DNA from: Pseudomonas sp. H3(2019)
GTDB lineage: Bacteria > Pseudomonadota > Gammaproteobacteria > Pseudomonadales > Pseudomonadaceae
DNA length: 64,000 bases
Direction of reading: 5' to 3'
NCBI RefSeq assembly: GCF_007713465.1
Contig: NZ_VMSG01000011.1
Span: 62,001 to 126,000 of the forward strand
A program made the position numbers and the translations under genes. Positions within the stretch are counted from its first letter, which is position 1; each line of letters opens with the position of its first letter. This document shows, piece by piece, positions 7,719 to 15,786 of this stretch. Below the pieces are notes generated by a model, which was given only the letters and a program-made list of their open reading frames with translations, made no database searches and had not been told where the DNA came from.

Positions 7719-9455
7719 ATGAAAGACACCATTCGCCAGTTGATCCAGCAAGCCCTCACCCAACTCGTTACCGACGGTGTGTTGCCTGAAGGCCTGACGC
7801 CGGCGATTCAGGTGGAGAACTCCCGTGACAAGACTCACGGCGACTTCGCCAGCAACATCGCCATGATGCTGGCTAAACCGGCCGGCATGAAACCGCGCGA
7901 TCTGGCGGAAAAAATCATCGCCGCACTGCCGGTTGACGAAAACGTCAGCAAAACCGAAATCGCCGGGCCCGGCTTCCTCAACTTCTTCCAGAACACCCAG
8001 GCCCTGGCCTCGCGCCTGGACGCCGCCCTGGCCGACGCCCAAATCGGCGTGCGCAAGGCAGGTCCCGTGCAGCGCACCGTGGTCGACCTGTCCGCGCCGA
8101 ACCTGGCCAAAGAGATGCACGTCGGTCACTTGCGCTCGACCATCATCGGCGACGGTGTGGCGCGCGTGCTGGAGTTCCTCGGCGACACGGTGATCCGTCA
8201 GAACCACGTCGGCGACTGGGGCACCCAGTTCGGCATGCTGATGGCGTACCTGCAAGAAAACCCGATTACCAGCGACGAGCTGTCGGACCTGGAAAACTTC
8301 TACCGCGCCGCCAAGCAGCGCTTCGACGAATCCGAAGCATTCGCCGACCGCGCCCGTGGCCTGGTGGTCAAGCTGCAAGCCGGTGACCCGGACTGCCTGG
8401 CGCTGTGGACCAAGTTCAAAGACATTTCCCTGTCCCACTGCCAGAAAATCTACGAACAGCTGAACGTCAAACTGACCATGGCCGACGTGATGGGCGAAAG
8501 TGCCTACAACGACGACCTGATCAACGTGGTCAACGACCTCAAGGCCAAAGGCATGCTGGTCGAGAGCAACGGCGCCCAGTGCGTGTTCCTCGACGAGTTC
8601 AAGAATGCCGACGGCGACCCGCTGCCGGTAATCATCGTCAAGGCTGATGGCGGCTACCTCTACGCCACCACTGACCTGGCGGCCGTGCGCTACCGTAACG
8701 GCGTGCTGAAAGCCGATCGAGTGCTGTACTTCGTTGACCAGCGCCAGGCCCTGCACTTCCAGCAGGTGTTCGAAGTGGCTCGCCTGGCCGGTTTCGTGAC
8801 CCATCCAATGGAAATGGAGCACATGGGCTTCGGCACCATGAACGGCGCCGATGGCCGCCCGTTCAAGACCCGTGATGGCGGCACCGTGAAGCTGATCGAC
8901 CTGCTGAACGAGGCCAAGGAACGCGCCTACACGCTGGTGAAGGAAAAGAACCCTGAGCTTGCCGAAGCCGACCTGCGCAACATCGCCAAAGTCGTGGGCA
9001 TTGGCGCAGTGAAATACGCCGACCTGTCCAAGCACCGCACCAGCGACTACAGCTTCAACTTCGACCTGATGCTGAACTTCGAAGGCAACACCGCACCGTA
9101 CCTGCTGTACGCCTACACCCGCGTGGCCGGCGTATTCCGCAAACTGGGCAAGGACTTCAGCGAAGTCGAAGGGCAGATCGTCCTCGAGGCCACTCACGAA
9201 CACGAACTGGCCGCCAAGCTGGCGCAGTTCGGTGAAGTGCTGAACAACGTCGCCGAAAAAGGCACGCCGCACATCCTCTGCACCTACCTGTACGATGTTG
9301 CCGGCCTGTTCTCCAGCTTCTACGAGAACTGCCCGATCCTCAGCGCCGAAACCCCGGCACAAATGCAAAGTCGCTTGCGCCTCGCCGCATTGACCGGTCG
9401 CACCCTCAAGCAAGGCCTGGAACTCTTGGGTCTGGAAACTCTGGAGCGTATGTAA
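7719..9455 (+). CDS. argS: Arginine-tRNA ligase
   Basis: Class I aminoacyl-tRNA synthetase charging tRNA-Arg. It starts with the Arg-specific N-terminal additional domain, then the HIGH-type motif HVGH (in [11 protein letters not shown]). The KMSKS position reads FKTRDG, as usual for ArgRS. The alpha-helical anticodon domain ends GLETLERM. The ATG at 7719 follows AGAGAAG at good spacing and gives 578 residues. The upstream in-frame TTG at 7704 overlaps that ribosome site and is rejected. The next gene starts two bases after the stop, suggesting one operon. Confidence 0.97.
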   Translation: MKDTIRQLIQQALTQLVTDGVLPEGLTPAIQVENSRDKTHGDFASNIAMMLAKPAGMKPRDLAEKIIAALPVDENVSKTEIAGPGFLNFFQNTQALASRLDAALADAQIGVRKAGPVQRTVVDLSAPNLAKEMHVGHLRSTIIGDGVARVLEFLGDTVIRQNHVGDWGTQFGMLMAYLQENPITSDELSDLENFYRAAKQRFDESEAFADRARGLVVKLQAGDPDCLALWTKFKDISLSHCQKIYEQLNVKLTMADVMGESAYNDDLINVVNDLKAKGMLVESNGAQCVFLDEFKNADGDPLPVIIVKADGGYLYATTDLAAVRYRNGVLKADRVLYFVDQRQALHFQQVFEVARLAGFVTHPMEMEHMGFGTMNGADGRPFKTRDGGTVKLIDLLNEAKERAYTLVKEKNPELAEADLRNIAKVVGIGAVKYADLSKHRTSDYSFNFDLMLNFEGNTAPYLLYAYTRVAGVFRKLGKDFSEVEGQIVLEATHEHELAAKLAQFGEVLNNVAEKGTPHILCTYLYDVAGLFSSFYENCPILSAETPAQMQSRLRLAALTGRTLKQGLELLGLETLERM

Positions 9456-9456
9456 G

Positions 9457-10158
9457 TTGGCTGCCAAGAAAAAACCAGCACCAAAGCGTGGCGCCAGCCG
9501 TTACCAAGCTCCTGCAAAAAAGCCGATTCCGGGATGGCTGTGGATGGCCATCGGCCTGACCGTGGGCGCATTCATCGTGTTCCTGATGAAGCTGGAGCCG
9601 GGTAAAGGCAGCGAAAGCGTCAAACGCGAGAAGGTCGAGCAACAGAAAGCCAGCAAGATCGCCGAGGCCAACAAAACCCCGCCGAGCCCGACGCAACCGG
9701 TGAAGCCGAAATACGACTTCTACACCTTGCTGCCGGAATCGGAGGTCATCGTGCCGCCGGATGCCGTGCCGGAGAAAACCCTGCCGACGCCGCAAACCGC
9801 GCCTGTTGCGCCAGTCACCCCGGCAGAAGCGGCGAAGATCGACACCGCACGTGCGCAAGCAGCCCTGAGCGGCATCACCCCGCCGCCAGCGCCACCGGTA
9901 GCGAAAGCCGCACCGGTGACCAAGTTCTTCCTGCAAGCGGGCTCTTTCCGCAAGCAAGCCGACGCCGACAAGGTTCGTGCGCAGATCATTCTGCTCGGCC
10001 AGGCGGTTTCGGTGGAGTCCGGCACGGTGAAGGACGAGACCTGGTACCGCGTGCTGGTCGGCCCGTTCAGCAACCGCGAACAGCTGACCACCGCCCAGAA
10101 ACAACTGGCTGGCAGCGGTTTCAGCAACCTGTTGTTACAACAACGCCAAAGCCGCTGA
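9457..10158 (+). CDS. SPOR-domain membrane protein, FtsN-like
   Basis: 233-residue bitopic inner-membrane protein: a basic cytoplasmic N-terminus (AAKKKPAPKRG), one transmembrane helix at about 26-46 (WLWMAIGLTVGAFIVFL), a long Pro/Ala/Lys-rich periplasmic linker, and a C-terminal SPOR domain (about 150-230, FFLQAGSFRKQADADKVRAQ) that binds denuded septal glycan. This is the architecture of the cell-division protein FtsN, and the gene holds the position of the FtsN-like gene after argS in other pseudomonads. The start is TTG, two bases after the argS stop. Identity as the true FtsN is inferred from architecture and synteny. Confidence 0.85.
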   Translation: MAAKKKPAPKRGASRYQAPAKKPIPGWLWMAIGLTVGAFIVFLMKLEPGKGSESVKREKVEQQKASKIAEANKTPPSPTQPVKPKYDFYTLLPESEVIVPPDAVPEKTLPTPQTAPVAPVTPAEAAKIDTARAQAALSGITPPPAPPVAKAAPVTKFFLQAGSFRKQADADKVRAQIILLGQAVSVESGTVKDETWYRVLVGPFSNREQLTTAQKQLAGSGFSNLLLQQRQSR

Positions 10159-10166
10159 TTTTCTCT

Positions 10167-10268
10167 GATTGTTCCCACGCTCTGCGTGGGAATGCAGCCC
10201 GTGACGCTCCGCGTCACTGGACGCGGAGCGTTCCTTGAGGCATTCCCACGCAGAGCGTGGGAACGATC
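10167..10268. repeat. REP doublet, GTTCCCACGC family
   Basis: Two hairpins in inverted order: GTTCCCACGCTCTGCGTGGGAA at the left end and its inverted copy at the right end, around an inner palindrome GTGACGCTCCGCGTCAC and GACGCGGAGCG. One of the most intact copies in the window. It lies between the SPOR gene and the hslV promoter. Confidence 0.85.
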
Positions 10269-10304
10269 ACCACAAACACCGCTCGTCCCCCGCCACTTCC
10301 CGCA

Positions 10305-10332
10305 GTTGAAAAACGCCTCACCACCCCCATAT
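10305..10332 (+). promoter_or_regulatory. Candidate heat-shock (sigma-32/RpoH) promoter of hslVU
   Basis: GTTGAAA (10305-10311), 13 bases, then CCCCATAT (10325-10332). The RpoH consensus is CTTGAAA and CCCCATNT at 13-14 bases. It ends 46 bases before the chosen hslV start, and hslVU is a classical RpoH target. Confidence 0.75.
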
Positions 10333-10378
10333 GAGTTGGGATAAGGCATTTTCGCCCCGCTGCGTGGAGACTCTTCCC

Positions 10379-10909
10379 TTGACCACCATCGTTTCAGTTC
10401 GCCGCCACGGCAAAGTCGTCATGGGCGGCGACGGCCAGGTTTCTCTTGGCAATACCGTGATGAAAGGCAACGCGAAGAAAGTTCGCCGCCTGTACCACGG
10501 TCAAGTCATCGCCGGGTTTGCTGGCGCCACCGCTGACGCCTTTACCCTCTTCGAACGTTTCGAAGGCCAGCTTGAAAAGCACCAGGGCCACCTGGTTCGC
10601 GCCGCCGTCGAACTCGCCAAAGAATGGCGTACCGACCGCTCCCTCAGCCGCCTCGAAGCGATGCTTGCAGTCGCCAACAAAGACGCCTCTCTGATCATCA
10701 CCGGTAACGGCGATGTGGTCGAACCTGAAGAAGGCCTGATCGCCATGGGTTCCGGCGGCGGTTACGCTCAGGCCGCGGCCAGCGCCCTGCTGAAGAAAAC
10801 CGATCTGTCGGCCCGTGAAATCGTCGAAACCGCTCTGGGCATCGCCGGCGACATCTGTGTTTTCACCAACCACAACATCACCATTGAGGAGCAGGATCTC
10901 AGCGAATAA
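10379..10909 (+). CDS. hslV: ATP-dependent protease proteolytic subunit HslV
   Basis: Threonine peptidase forming the double-hexamer chamber that works with HslU on misfolded cytoplasmic proteins. The TTG start at 10379 places [13 protein letters not shown] directly after the initiator. Removal of Met exposes the catalytic Thr1, which fixes this start. The GDGQVSLG segment and the 176-residue length are typical. An ATG at 10331 lies within the RpoH -10 element and would extend the protein past Thr1, so it is rejected. GGAGA lies about 10 bases before the TTG. The gene is 57 bases before hslU and co-transcribed with it by inference. Confidence 0.95.
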   Translation: MTTIVSVRRHGKVVMGGDGQVSLGNTVMKGNAKKVRRLYHGQVIAGFAGATADAFTLFERFEGQLEKHQGHLVRAAVELAKEWRTDRSLSRLEAMLAVANKDASLIITGNGDVVEPEEGLIAMGSGGGYAQAAASALLKKTDLSAREIVETALGIAGDICVFTNHNITIEEQDLSE

Positions 10910-10966
10910 GCCTGTTTCGGCCATCACGCCACGGCATTCACTTTTGCTTGAGGACCCCCCATTACC

Positions 10967-12307
10967 ATGCCAATGACTCCCCGCGAAATCGTCCATGAAC
11001 TCAGTCGCCACATCATCGGCCAGGACGATGCCAAGCGCGCCGTCGCCATCGCCCTGCGTAACCGCTGGCGCCGGATGCAACTGCCTGAAGAGCTGCGCGT
11101 TGAAGTAACGCCCAAGAACATCCTGATGATCGGCCCGACCGGTGTCGGTAAAACCGAAATCGCCCGTCGTCTGGCCAAACTCGCCAACGCGCCGTTCATC
11201 AAGGTTGAAGCGACCAAGTTCACCGAGGTCGGCTATGTCGGCCGTGACGTCGAGTCGATCATTCGCGACCTCGCCGATGCCGCGATCAAGCTGCTGCGCG
11301 AACAGGAAATGATCAAGGTTCGCCATCGTGCCGAAGATGCCGCCGAAGAGCGCATCCTCGATGCACTGCTGCCACCGGCACGCATGGGTTTCAGCAACGA
11401 AGACTCCGCGCCGGCCTCGGATTCCAACACCCGCCAACTGTTCCGCAAGCGCCTGCGCGAAGGTCAGCTGGATGACAAGGAGATTGAAATCGAAGTCGCC
11501 GAAGTATCCGGCGTCGATATCTCCGCGCCACCGGGCATGGAAGAAATGACCAACCAGTTGCAAAGCCTGTTCGCCAACATGGGCAAGGGCGCGCGCAAGA
11601 GCCGCAAACTCAAGGTCAAGGAAGCGCTGCGACTGGTGCGCGACGAAGAAGCCAGCCGCCTGGTCAATGACGAAGAGCTCAAGGCCAAGGCCCTGGAAGC
11701 GGTCGAGCAGCACGGCATTGTGTTTATCGACGAAATCGACAAGGTCGCCAAGCGTGGCAATTCCGGCGGCGTCGATGTGTCTCGCGAAGGCGTACAGCGC
11801 GACTTGCTGCCGCTGATCGAAGGCTGCACGGTCAACACCAAGCTGGGCATGGTCAAAACCGACCACATCCTGTTCATCGCTTCCGGTGCGTTCCACCTGA
11901 GCAAGCCAAGTGATCTGGTGCCCGAGCTGCAAGGTCGCCTGCCGATCCGCGTCGAACTCAAGGCCCTCACGCCGGAAGACTTCGAGCGCATCCTCAGCGA
12001 GCCGCATGCGTCGCTCACCGAGCAGTATTGCGCACTGCTGAAAACCGAAGGCGTGACCATCGAGTTCCAGCCCGACGGCATCAAACGTGTGGCGGAGATC
12101 GCCTGGCAGGTCAACGAGAAGACCGAGAATATCGGTGCCCGTCGCCTGCACACTCTGCTCGAGCGTCTGCTCGAAGAGGTGTCGTTCAGCGCCAGCGATC
12201 TGGCCAGCACCCACAGCGAAGAGCCGATCCGCATCGACGCTGACTACGTCAACAGCCACCTCGGCGAATTGGCGCAGAACGAAGACCTGTCCCGCTACAT
12301 TCTGTAG
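10967..12307 (+). CDS. hslU: HslU, ATPase subunit of the HslVU protease
   Basis: AAA+ unfoldase that feeds substrates to HslV. Motifs: Walker [10 protein letters not shown] near residue 58, the pore segment [10 protein letters not shown], an extended I-domain, Walker B VFIDEIDK near residue 257, and the C-terminal ending DLSRYIL that docks into HslV. The length, 446 residues, is normal. The ATG at 10967 follows GAGGACCCCCC. An AAGC-rich inverted repeat lies directly after the stop. Confidence 0.97.
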   Translation: MPMTPREIVHELSRHIIGQDDAKRAVAIALRNRWRRMQLPEELRVEVTPKNILMIGPTGVGKTEIARRLAKLANAPFIKVEATKFTEVGYVGRDVESIIRDLADAAIKLLREQEMIKVRHRAEDAAEERILDALLPPARMGFSNEDSAPASDSNTRQLFRKRLREGQLDDKEIEIEVAEVSGVDISAPPGMEEMTNQLQSLFANMGKGARKSRKLKVKEALRLVRDEEASRLVNDEELKAKALEAVEQHGIVFIDEIDKVAKRGNSGGVDVSREGVQRDLLPLIEGCTVNTKLGMVKTDHILFIASGAFHLSKPSDLVPELQGRLPIRVELKALTPEDFERILSEPHASLTEQYCALLKTEGVTIEFQPDGIKRVAEIAWQVNEKTENIGARRLHTLLERLLEEVSFSASDLASTHSEEPIRIDADYVNSHLGELAQNEDLSRYIL

Positions 12308-12309
12308 AG

Positions 12310-12382
12310 CGGCAAGCTTCTAGCGACAAGCTACAAGCTGGACATCACCGTCTTGTAGCTTGTAGCTTGTAGCTTGTAGCTT
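12310..12382. repeat. AAGCTACAAGC-type inverted repeat with four tandem TTGTAGC units
   Basis: Left arm GGCAAGCTTCTAGCGACAAGCTACAAGC. The right arm consists of the heptamer TTGTAGC repeated exactly four times (12353-12380). It forms a long hairpin just after hslU and probably acts as a terminator or mRNA end. A related element lies after phaC1. Confidence 0.75.
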
Positions 12383-12403
12383 AAAGCCCAGAAGCCCCTC
12401 ATC

Positions 12404-12781
12404 ATGACCAAACTCCCCACCGCCATCAAACTGCACAAAGCCTCGAAAACCCTGGAGCTGCAATACGCGCCCGACGAGGTCTATCACCTGAGCGCGGAGT
12501 TCTTGCGCGTGCACTCTCCTTCCGCCGAGGTCCAGGGCCACGGCAAACCCATCCTTCAATTTGGCAAGATCGGCGTAGGCCTGAACAAGGTAGAACCGGC
12601 CGGTCAGTACGCACTGAAATTGACCTTCGATGACGGCCACGACAGCGGTCTGTTCACCTGGGAATATCTCTATCAGTTGGCGCGACGATATGACGCACTC
12701 TGGGACGATTATCTTGCCGAGCTCAAAGCCGCCGGAAAATCCCGCGATCCAAACGAGTCAGTCGTCAAGCTGGTGCTCTAA
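12404..12781 (+). CDS. DUF971 protein (gamma-butyrobetaine hydroxylase-like N-terminal domain)
   Basis: 125-residue cytoplasmic protein consisting of one DUF971 domain, the small fold found at the N-terminus of gamma-butyrobetaine hydroxylases. The segments LELQYAPDEVYHLSAEFLRV and YALKLTFDDGHDSGLFTWEYLYQL are typical. The oxygenase domain is absent, so no hydroxylase activity is implied. In other bacteria free-standing versions sit near Fe-S or PHA genes; here it lies between hslU and phaC1. Function unknown. Confidence 0.85.
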   Translation: MTKLPTAIKLHKASKTLELQYAPDEVYHLSAEFLRVHSPSAEVQGHGKPILQFGKIGVGLNKVEPAGQYALKLTFDDGHDSGLFTWEYLYQLARRYDALWDDYLAELKAAGKSRDPNESVVKLVL

Positions 12782-12897
12782 ATCAAGGCTCGCGCTCTTT
12801 AGAGGGCATTTTCTAATTTCATCTGTTTGAATGCTGGGCTGCGGTGCCGAGGATCGGCCTGCTTGCGAAAAAAATTAAACTCGGGTAACCAATGGAT

Positions 12898-12914
12898 CTG
12901 GCAAGTTCTGTGCA
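12898..12914 (+). promoter_or_regulatory. Candidate sigma-54 promoter for phaC1
   Basis: CTGGCAAGTTCTGTGCA keeps the invariant GG-N10-GC spacing and most of the consensus (YTGGCAC...TTGCW). It lies 126 bases before phaC1. A sigma-54 promoter upstream of phaC1 has been reported in P. aeruginosa. No activator site was identified. Confidence 0.55.
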
Positions 12915-12981
12915 GCGCGCCTCCTGAATGAAAAAGTCAGCGATGTACAACTAACGGTCACCCGAGCGTGTACCCGGCATT

Positions 12982-13001
12982 TGCTGTGTGACTACACAGC
13001 A
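12982..13001. promoter_or_regulatory. Perfect 8-bp palindrome in the phaC1 leader
   Basis: TGCTGTGT - GACT - ACACAGCA, 40 bases before the phaC1 start. It could be an operator (for example for the TetR-family PhaD) or a leader hairpin; the sequence alone does not decide. Confidence 0.45.
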
Positions 13002-13040
13002 GGACTCAGGTACTCGCCTCAGGACAATGGAGCGTCGTAG

Positions 13041-14720
13041 ATGAGTAACAAGAATAACGATGACCTGAAACGTCAAGCCTCGGAGAACACCCTTGGGCTT
13101 AACCCGGTCATCGGCTTGCGTCGAAAGGATCTGCTTACCTCTGCCCGCATGGTGCTGACCCAGGCCATCAAACAACCCATCCACAGCGTCAAGCATGTCG
13201 CGCACTTTGGCATTGAGCTCAAGAACGTGATGCTCGGTAAATCCGAGCTGCAACCGGAAGGCGATGACCGTCGTTTCAACGATCCGGCGTGGAGTCAGAA
13301 CCCGCTCTACAGACGTTATCTGCAAACCTACCTGGCGTGGCGCAAGGAACTCCACGACTGGATTGGCGAAAGCAGTCTGTCCACCCAGGACATCAGCCGC
13401 GCACACTTCGTGATCAACCTGATGACCGAGGCCATGGCCCCGACCAACAGCGCGGCCAACCCTGCTGCCGTCAAACGCTTCTTCGAAACCGGCGGCAAAA
13501 GCCTGCTCGATGGCCTCTCGCACCTGGCCAAGGATCTGGTGCACAACGGCGGCATGCCGAGCCAGGTCAACATGGGGGCCTTCGAAGTCGGCAAGAGCCT
13601 GGGCACCACCGAAGGCGCGGTAGTTTTTCGCAACGATGTGCTGGAACTGATCCAGTACCGGCCAATCACTGAACAAGTACACGAACGCCCACTGCTGGTA
13701 GTTCCACCACAGATCAACAAGTTCTACGTTTTCGACCTGAGCCCGGACAAAAGCCTCGCGCGCTTCTGCCTGCGCAACAATGTGCAGACCTTCATCGTCA
13801 GCTGGCGAAACCCGACCAAGGCCCAACGTGAATGGGGTCTGTCGACCTACATCGAAGCACTCAAGGAAGCGGTCGATGTGGTCACCGCGATCACCGGCAG
13901 CAAAGACGTGAACATGCTCGGCGCCTGCTCCGGCGGCATCACCTGCACCGCGCTGCTGGGCCACTACGCGGCGCTCGGCGAGAAGAAGGTCAACGCCCTG
14001 ACCCTGCTGGTCAGCGTGCTCGACACCACCCTTGATTCCCAGGTCGCACTGTTCGTCGACGAACAAACTCTGGAAGCCGCCAAACGCCACTCCTATCAGG
14101 CCGGCGTGCTCGAAGGGCGCGACATGGCCAAGGTCTTCGCCTGGATGCGTCCCAACGACCTGATCTGGAACTACTGGGTCAACAACTACCTGTTGGGCAA
14201 CGAACCGCCGGTTTTCGACATCCTGTTCTGGAACAACGACACCACCCGGCTGCCTGCGGCGTTCCACGGCGACCTGATCGAACTGTTCAAAAACAACCCA
14301 CTGGTTCGCGCCGATGCACTGGAAGTGTGCGGCACGCCGATCGACCTCAAGCAGGTCACGGCAGACGTCTATTCCCTGGCAGGCACCAACGACCACATCA
14401 CACCGTGGAAGTCGTGCTACAAATCGGCGCAGCTGTTCGGTGGCAAAGTCGAATTCGTGTTGTCCAGCAGCGGCCATATCCAGAGCATTCTGAACCCGCC
14501 GGGCAACCCGAAATCCCGTTACATGACCAGTACCGACATGCCGGTCCATGCCAACGACTGGCTGGAAAACTCAACCAAGCACACTGACTCCTGGTGGCTG
14601 CACTGGCAGGCCTGGCAGGCCGAGCGTTCGGGCAAGCTGAAAAAAGCCCCGACAGTACTCGGCAACAAGACCTATGCGGCAGGTGAAGCATCACCGGGGA
14701 CTTATGTGCACGAAAGATAG
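13041..14720 (+). CDS. phaC1: Class II poly(3-hydroxyalkanoate) synthase 1
   Basis: Polymerises (R)-3-hydroxyacyl-CoA of medium chain length into PHA at the granule surface. At 559 residues it is a typical class II synthase. The lipase-like box GACSGG contains the nucleophile Cys296; the catalytic Asp lies in GTNDHITPW and His in SSGHIQSI. The ATG at 13041 follows GGAGCG. The first codons contain an A-rich AACAAGAA stretch resembling a Crc/Hfq site, in keeping with reported catabolite control of phaC1 in P. putida. First gene of phaC1-phaZ-phaC2-phaD. High confidence. Confidence 0.97.
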   Translation: MSNKNNDDLKRQASENTLGLNPVIGLRRKDLLTSARMVLTQAIKQPIHSVKHVAHFGIELKNVMLGKSELQPEGDDRRFNDPAWSQNPLYRRYLQTYLAWRKELHDWIGESSLSTQDISRAHFVINLMTEAMAPTNSAANPAAVKRFFETGGKSLLDGLSHLAKDLVHNGGMPSQVNMGAFEVGKSLGTTEGAVVFRNDVLELIQYRPITEQVHERPLLVVPPQINKFYVFDLSPDKSLARFCLRNNVQTFIVSWRNPTKAQREWGLSTYIEALKEAVDVVTAITGSKDVNMLGACSGGITCTALLGHYAALGEKKVNALTLLVSVLDTTLDSQVALFVDEQTLEAAKRHSYQAGVLEGRDMAKVFAWMRPNDLIWNYWVNNYLLGNEPPVFDILFWNNDTTRLPAAFHGDLIELFKNNPLVRADALEVCGTPIDLKQVTADVYSLAGTNDHITPWKSCYKSAQLFGGKVEFVLSSSGHIQSILNPPGNPKSRYMTSTDMPVHANDWLENSTKHTDSWWLHWQAWQAERSGKLKKAPTVLGNKTYAAGEASPGTYVHER

Positions 14721-14790
14721 CGGCAAGCTTCAAGCTATAAGCCGCAAGCTGAACTCGTTCCGCTTGCAGCTTGTAGCTTGAAGCTGCTTC
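14721..14790. repeat. AAGC-rich inverted repeat between phaC1 and phaZ
   Basis: GGCAAGCTTCAAGCTATAAGC on the plus strand pairs with GCTTGTAGCTTGAAGC in the second half. Same family as the element after hslU. It begins at the phaC1 stop and may attenuate read-through to phaZ. Confidence 0.7.
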
Positions 14791-14814
14791 CCCCTAACCC
14801 GCAGGGTTTGAAAC

Positions 14815-15672
14815 ATGCCGCAACCGTTCATATTTCGTACCGTCGACCTGGATGGTCAAACCATCCGCACCGCGGTACGCCCCGGCAAGCCTCACTTGAC
14901 GCCCTTGCTGATTTTCAACGGCATCGGCGCCAACCTGGAGCTGGTGTTTCCGTTCGTCCAGGCGCTGGACCCGGACCTGGAAGTGATCGCCTTCGATGTC
15001 CCCGGTGTCGGCGGTTCATCGACGCCTACCCACCCTTACCGCTTTCCCGGGCTGGCCAAGCTGACCGCGCGGATGCTCGACTACCTCGATTACGGGCAAG
15101 TCAACGTGGTCGGTGTTTCGTGGGGCGGGGCACTCGCCCAACAGTTCGCTTTCGACTACCCCGAGCGCTGCAAGAAACTGGTGTTGGCAGCGACGGCAGC
15201 GGGCATGGTGATGGTGCCCGGCAAACCGAAAGTGCTGTGGATGATGGCAAGCCCAAGACGCTACATCCAGCCATCCCACGTGATTCGCATTGCGCCGCTG
15301 ATTTATGGTGGTTCGTTCCGTCGTGATCCGAACCTCGCGGCGGAGCACGCCAGCAAAGTGCGTTCGGCGGGCAAGCTTGGCTACTACTGGCAGCTATTCG
15401 CGGGCCTGGGCTGGACCAGTATTCACTGGCTGCACAAAATCAATCAGCCGACCCTGGTGCTGGCCGGTGACGATGACCCGCTCATTCCGCTGATCAATAT
15501 GCGGGTACTCGCCTGGCGTATTCCCAATGCCCAGCTACACATAATCGACGACGGCCATTTATTCCTGATCACTCGGGCTGAAGCCGTTGCTCCAATCATC
15601 ATGAAATTTCTCCAGGAAGAACGCCAACGGGCGGTGATGCATCCGCACCCGGGGTCGTTTGGCGGCACATAA
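14815..15672 (+). CDS. phaZ: Intracellular poly(3-hydroxyalkanoate) depolymerase
   Basis: Granule-bound serine hydrolase that degrades stored medium-chain PHA to free 3-hydroxy acids. An alpha/beta hydrolase fold of 285 residues, with lipase box GVSWG (nucleophile Ser102), the oxyanion region FNGIGAN near 34-40, and late Asp (AGDDDPLIP) and His (DDGHLF). It lies between the two synthase genes as in other mcl-PHA pseudomonads. The ATG at 14815 gives the usual MPQPFIFRTVDLDG start. High confidence. Confidence 0.95.
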   Translation: MPQPFIFRTVDLDGQTIRTAVRPGKPHLTPLLIFNGIGANLELVFPFVQALDPDLEVIAFDVPGVGGSSTPTHPYRFPGLAKLTARMLDYLDYGQVNVVGVSWGGALAQQFAFDYPERCKKLVLAATAAGMVMVPGKPKVLWMMASPRRYIQPSHVIRIAPLIYGGSFRRDPNLAAEHASKVRSAGKLGYYWQLFAGLGWTSIHWLHKINQPTLVLAGDDDPLIPLINMRVLAWRIPNAQLHIIDDGHLFLITRAEAVAPIIMKFLQEERQRAVMHPHPGSFGGT

Positions 15673-15786
15673 CGTACTGCGTATGTCGACAGGCGTGTCG
15701 AAAGCCGCAAGGGAGGTCCGGAGCGACTATGGTGTCTATTCGGAATTGATGTACTTGTTGATGGCTTGACGAAGGAGTGTTGACTC

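Noticed and set aside
7446..9467. A 673-codon open frame opposite argS
   Set aside because: Antisense shadow of argS; no domain.
10167..10268. CRISPR-like repetition of GTTCCCACGC units
   Set aside because: Units are inverted and dispersed, with no regular spacers or cas genes; they are REP elements.
9720..10349. Open frame on the minus strand translating the REP at 10167 (DSHALRGNASRNA-type peptide)
   Set aside because: Peptides of this kind come from REP hairpins and are a known source of false gene calls.
10394..12259. A 621-codon open frame opposite hslV and hslU
   Set aside because: Antisense shadow. It spans two certain genes, has no ribosome site and resembles no family.
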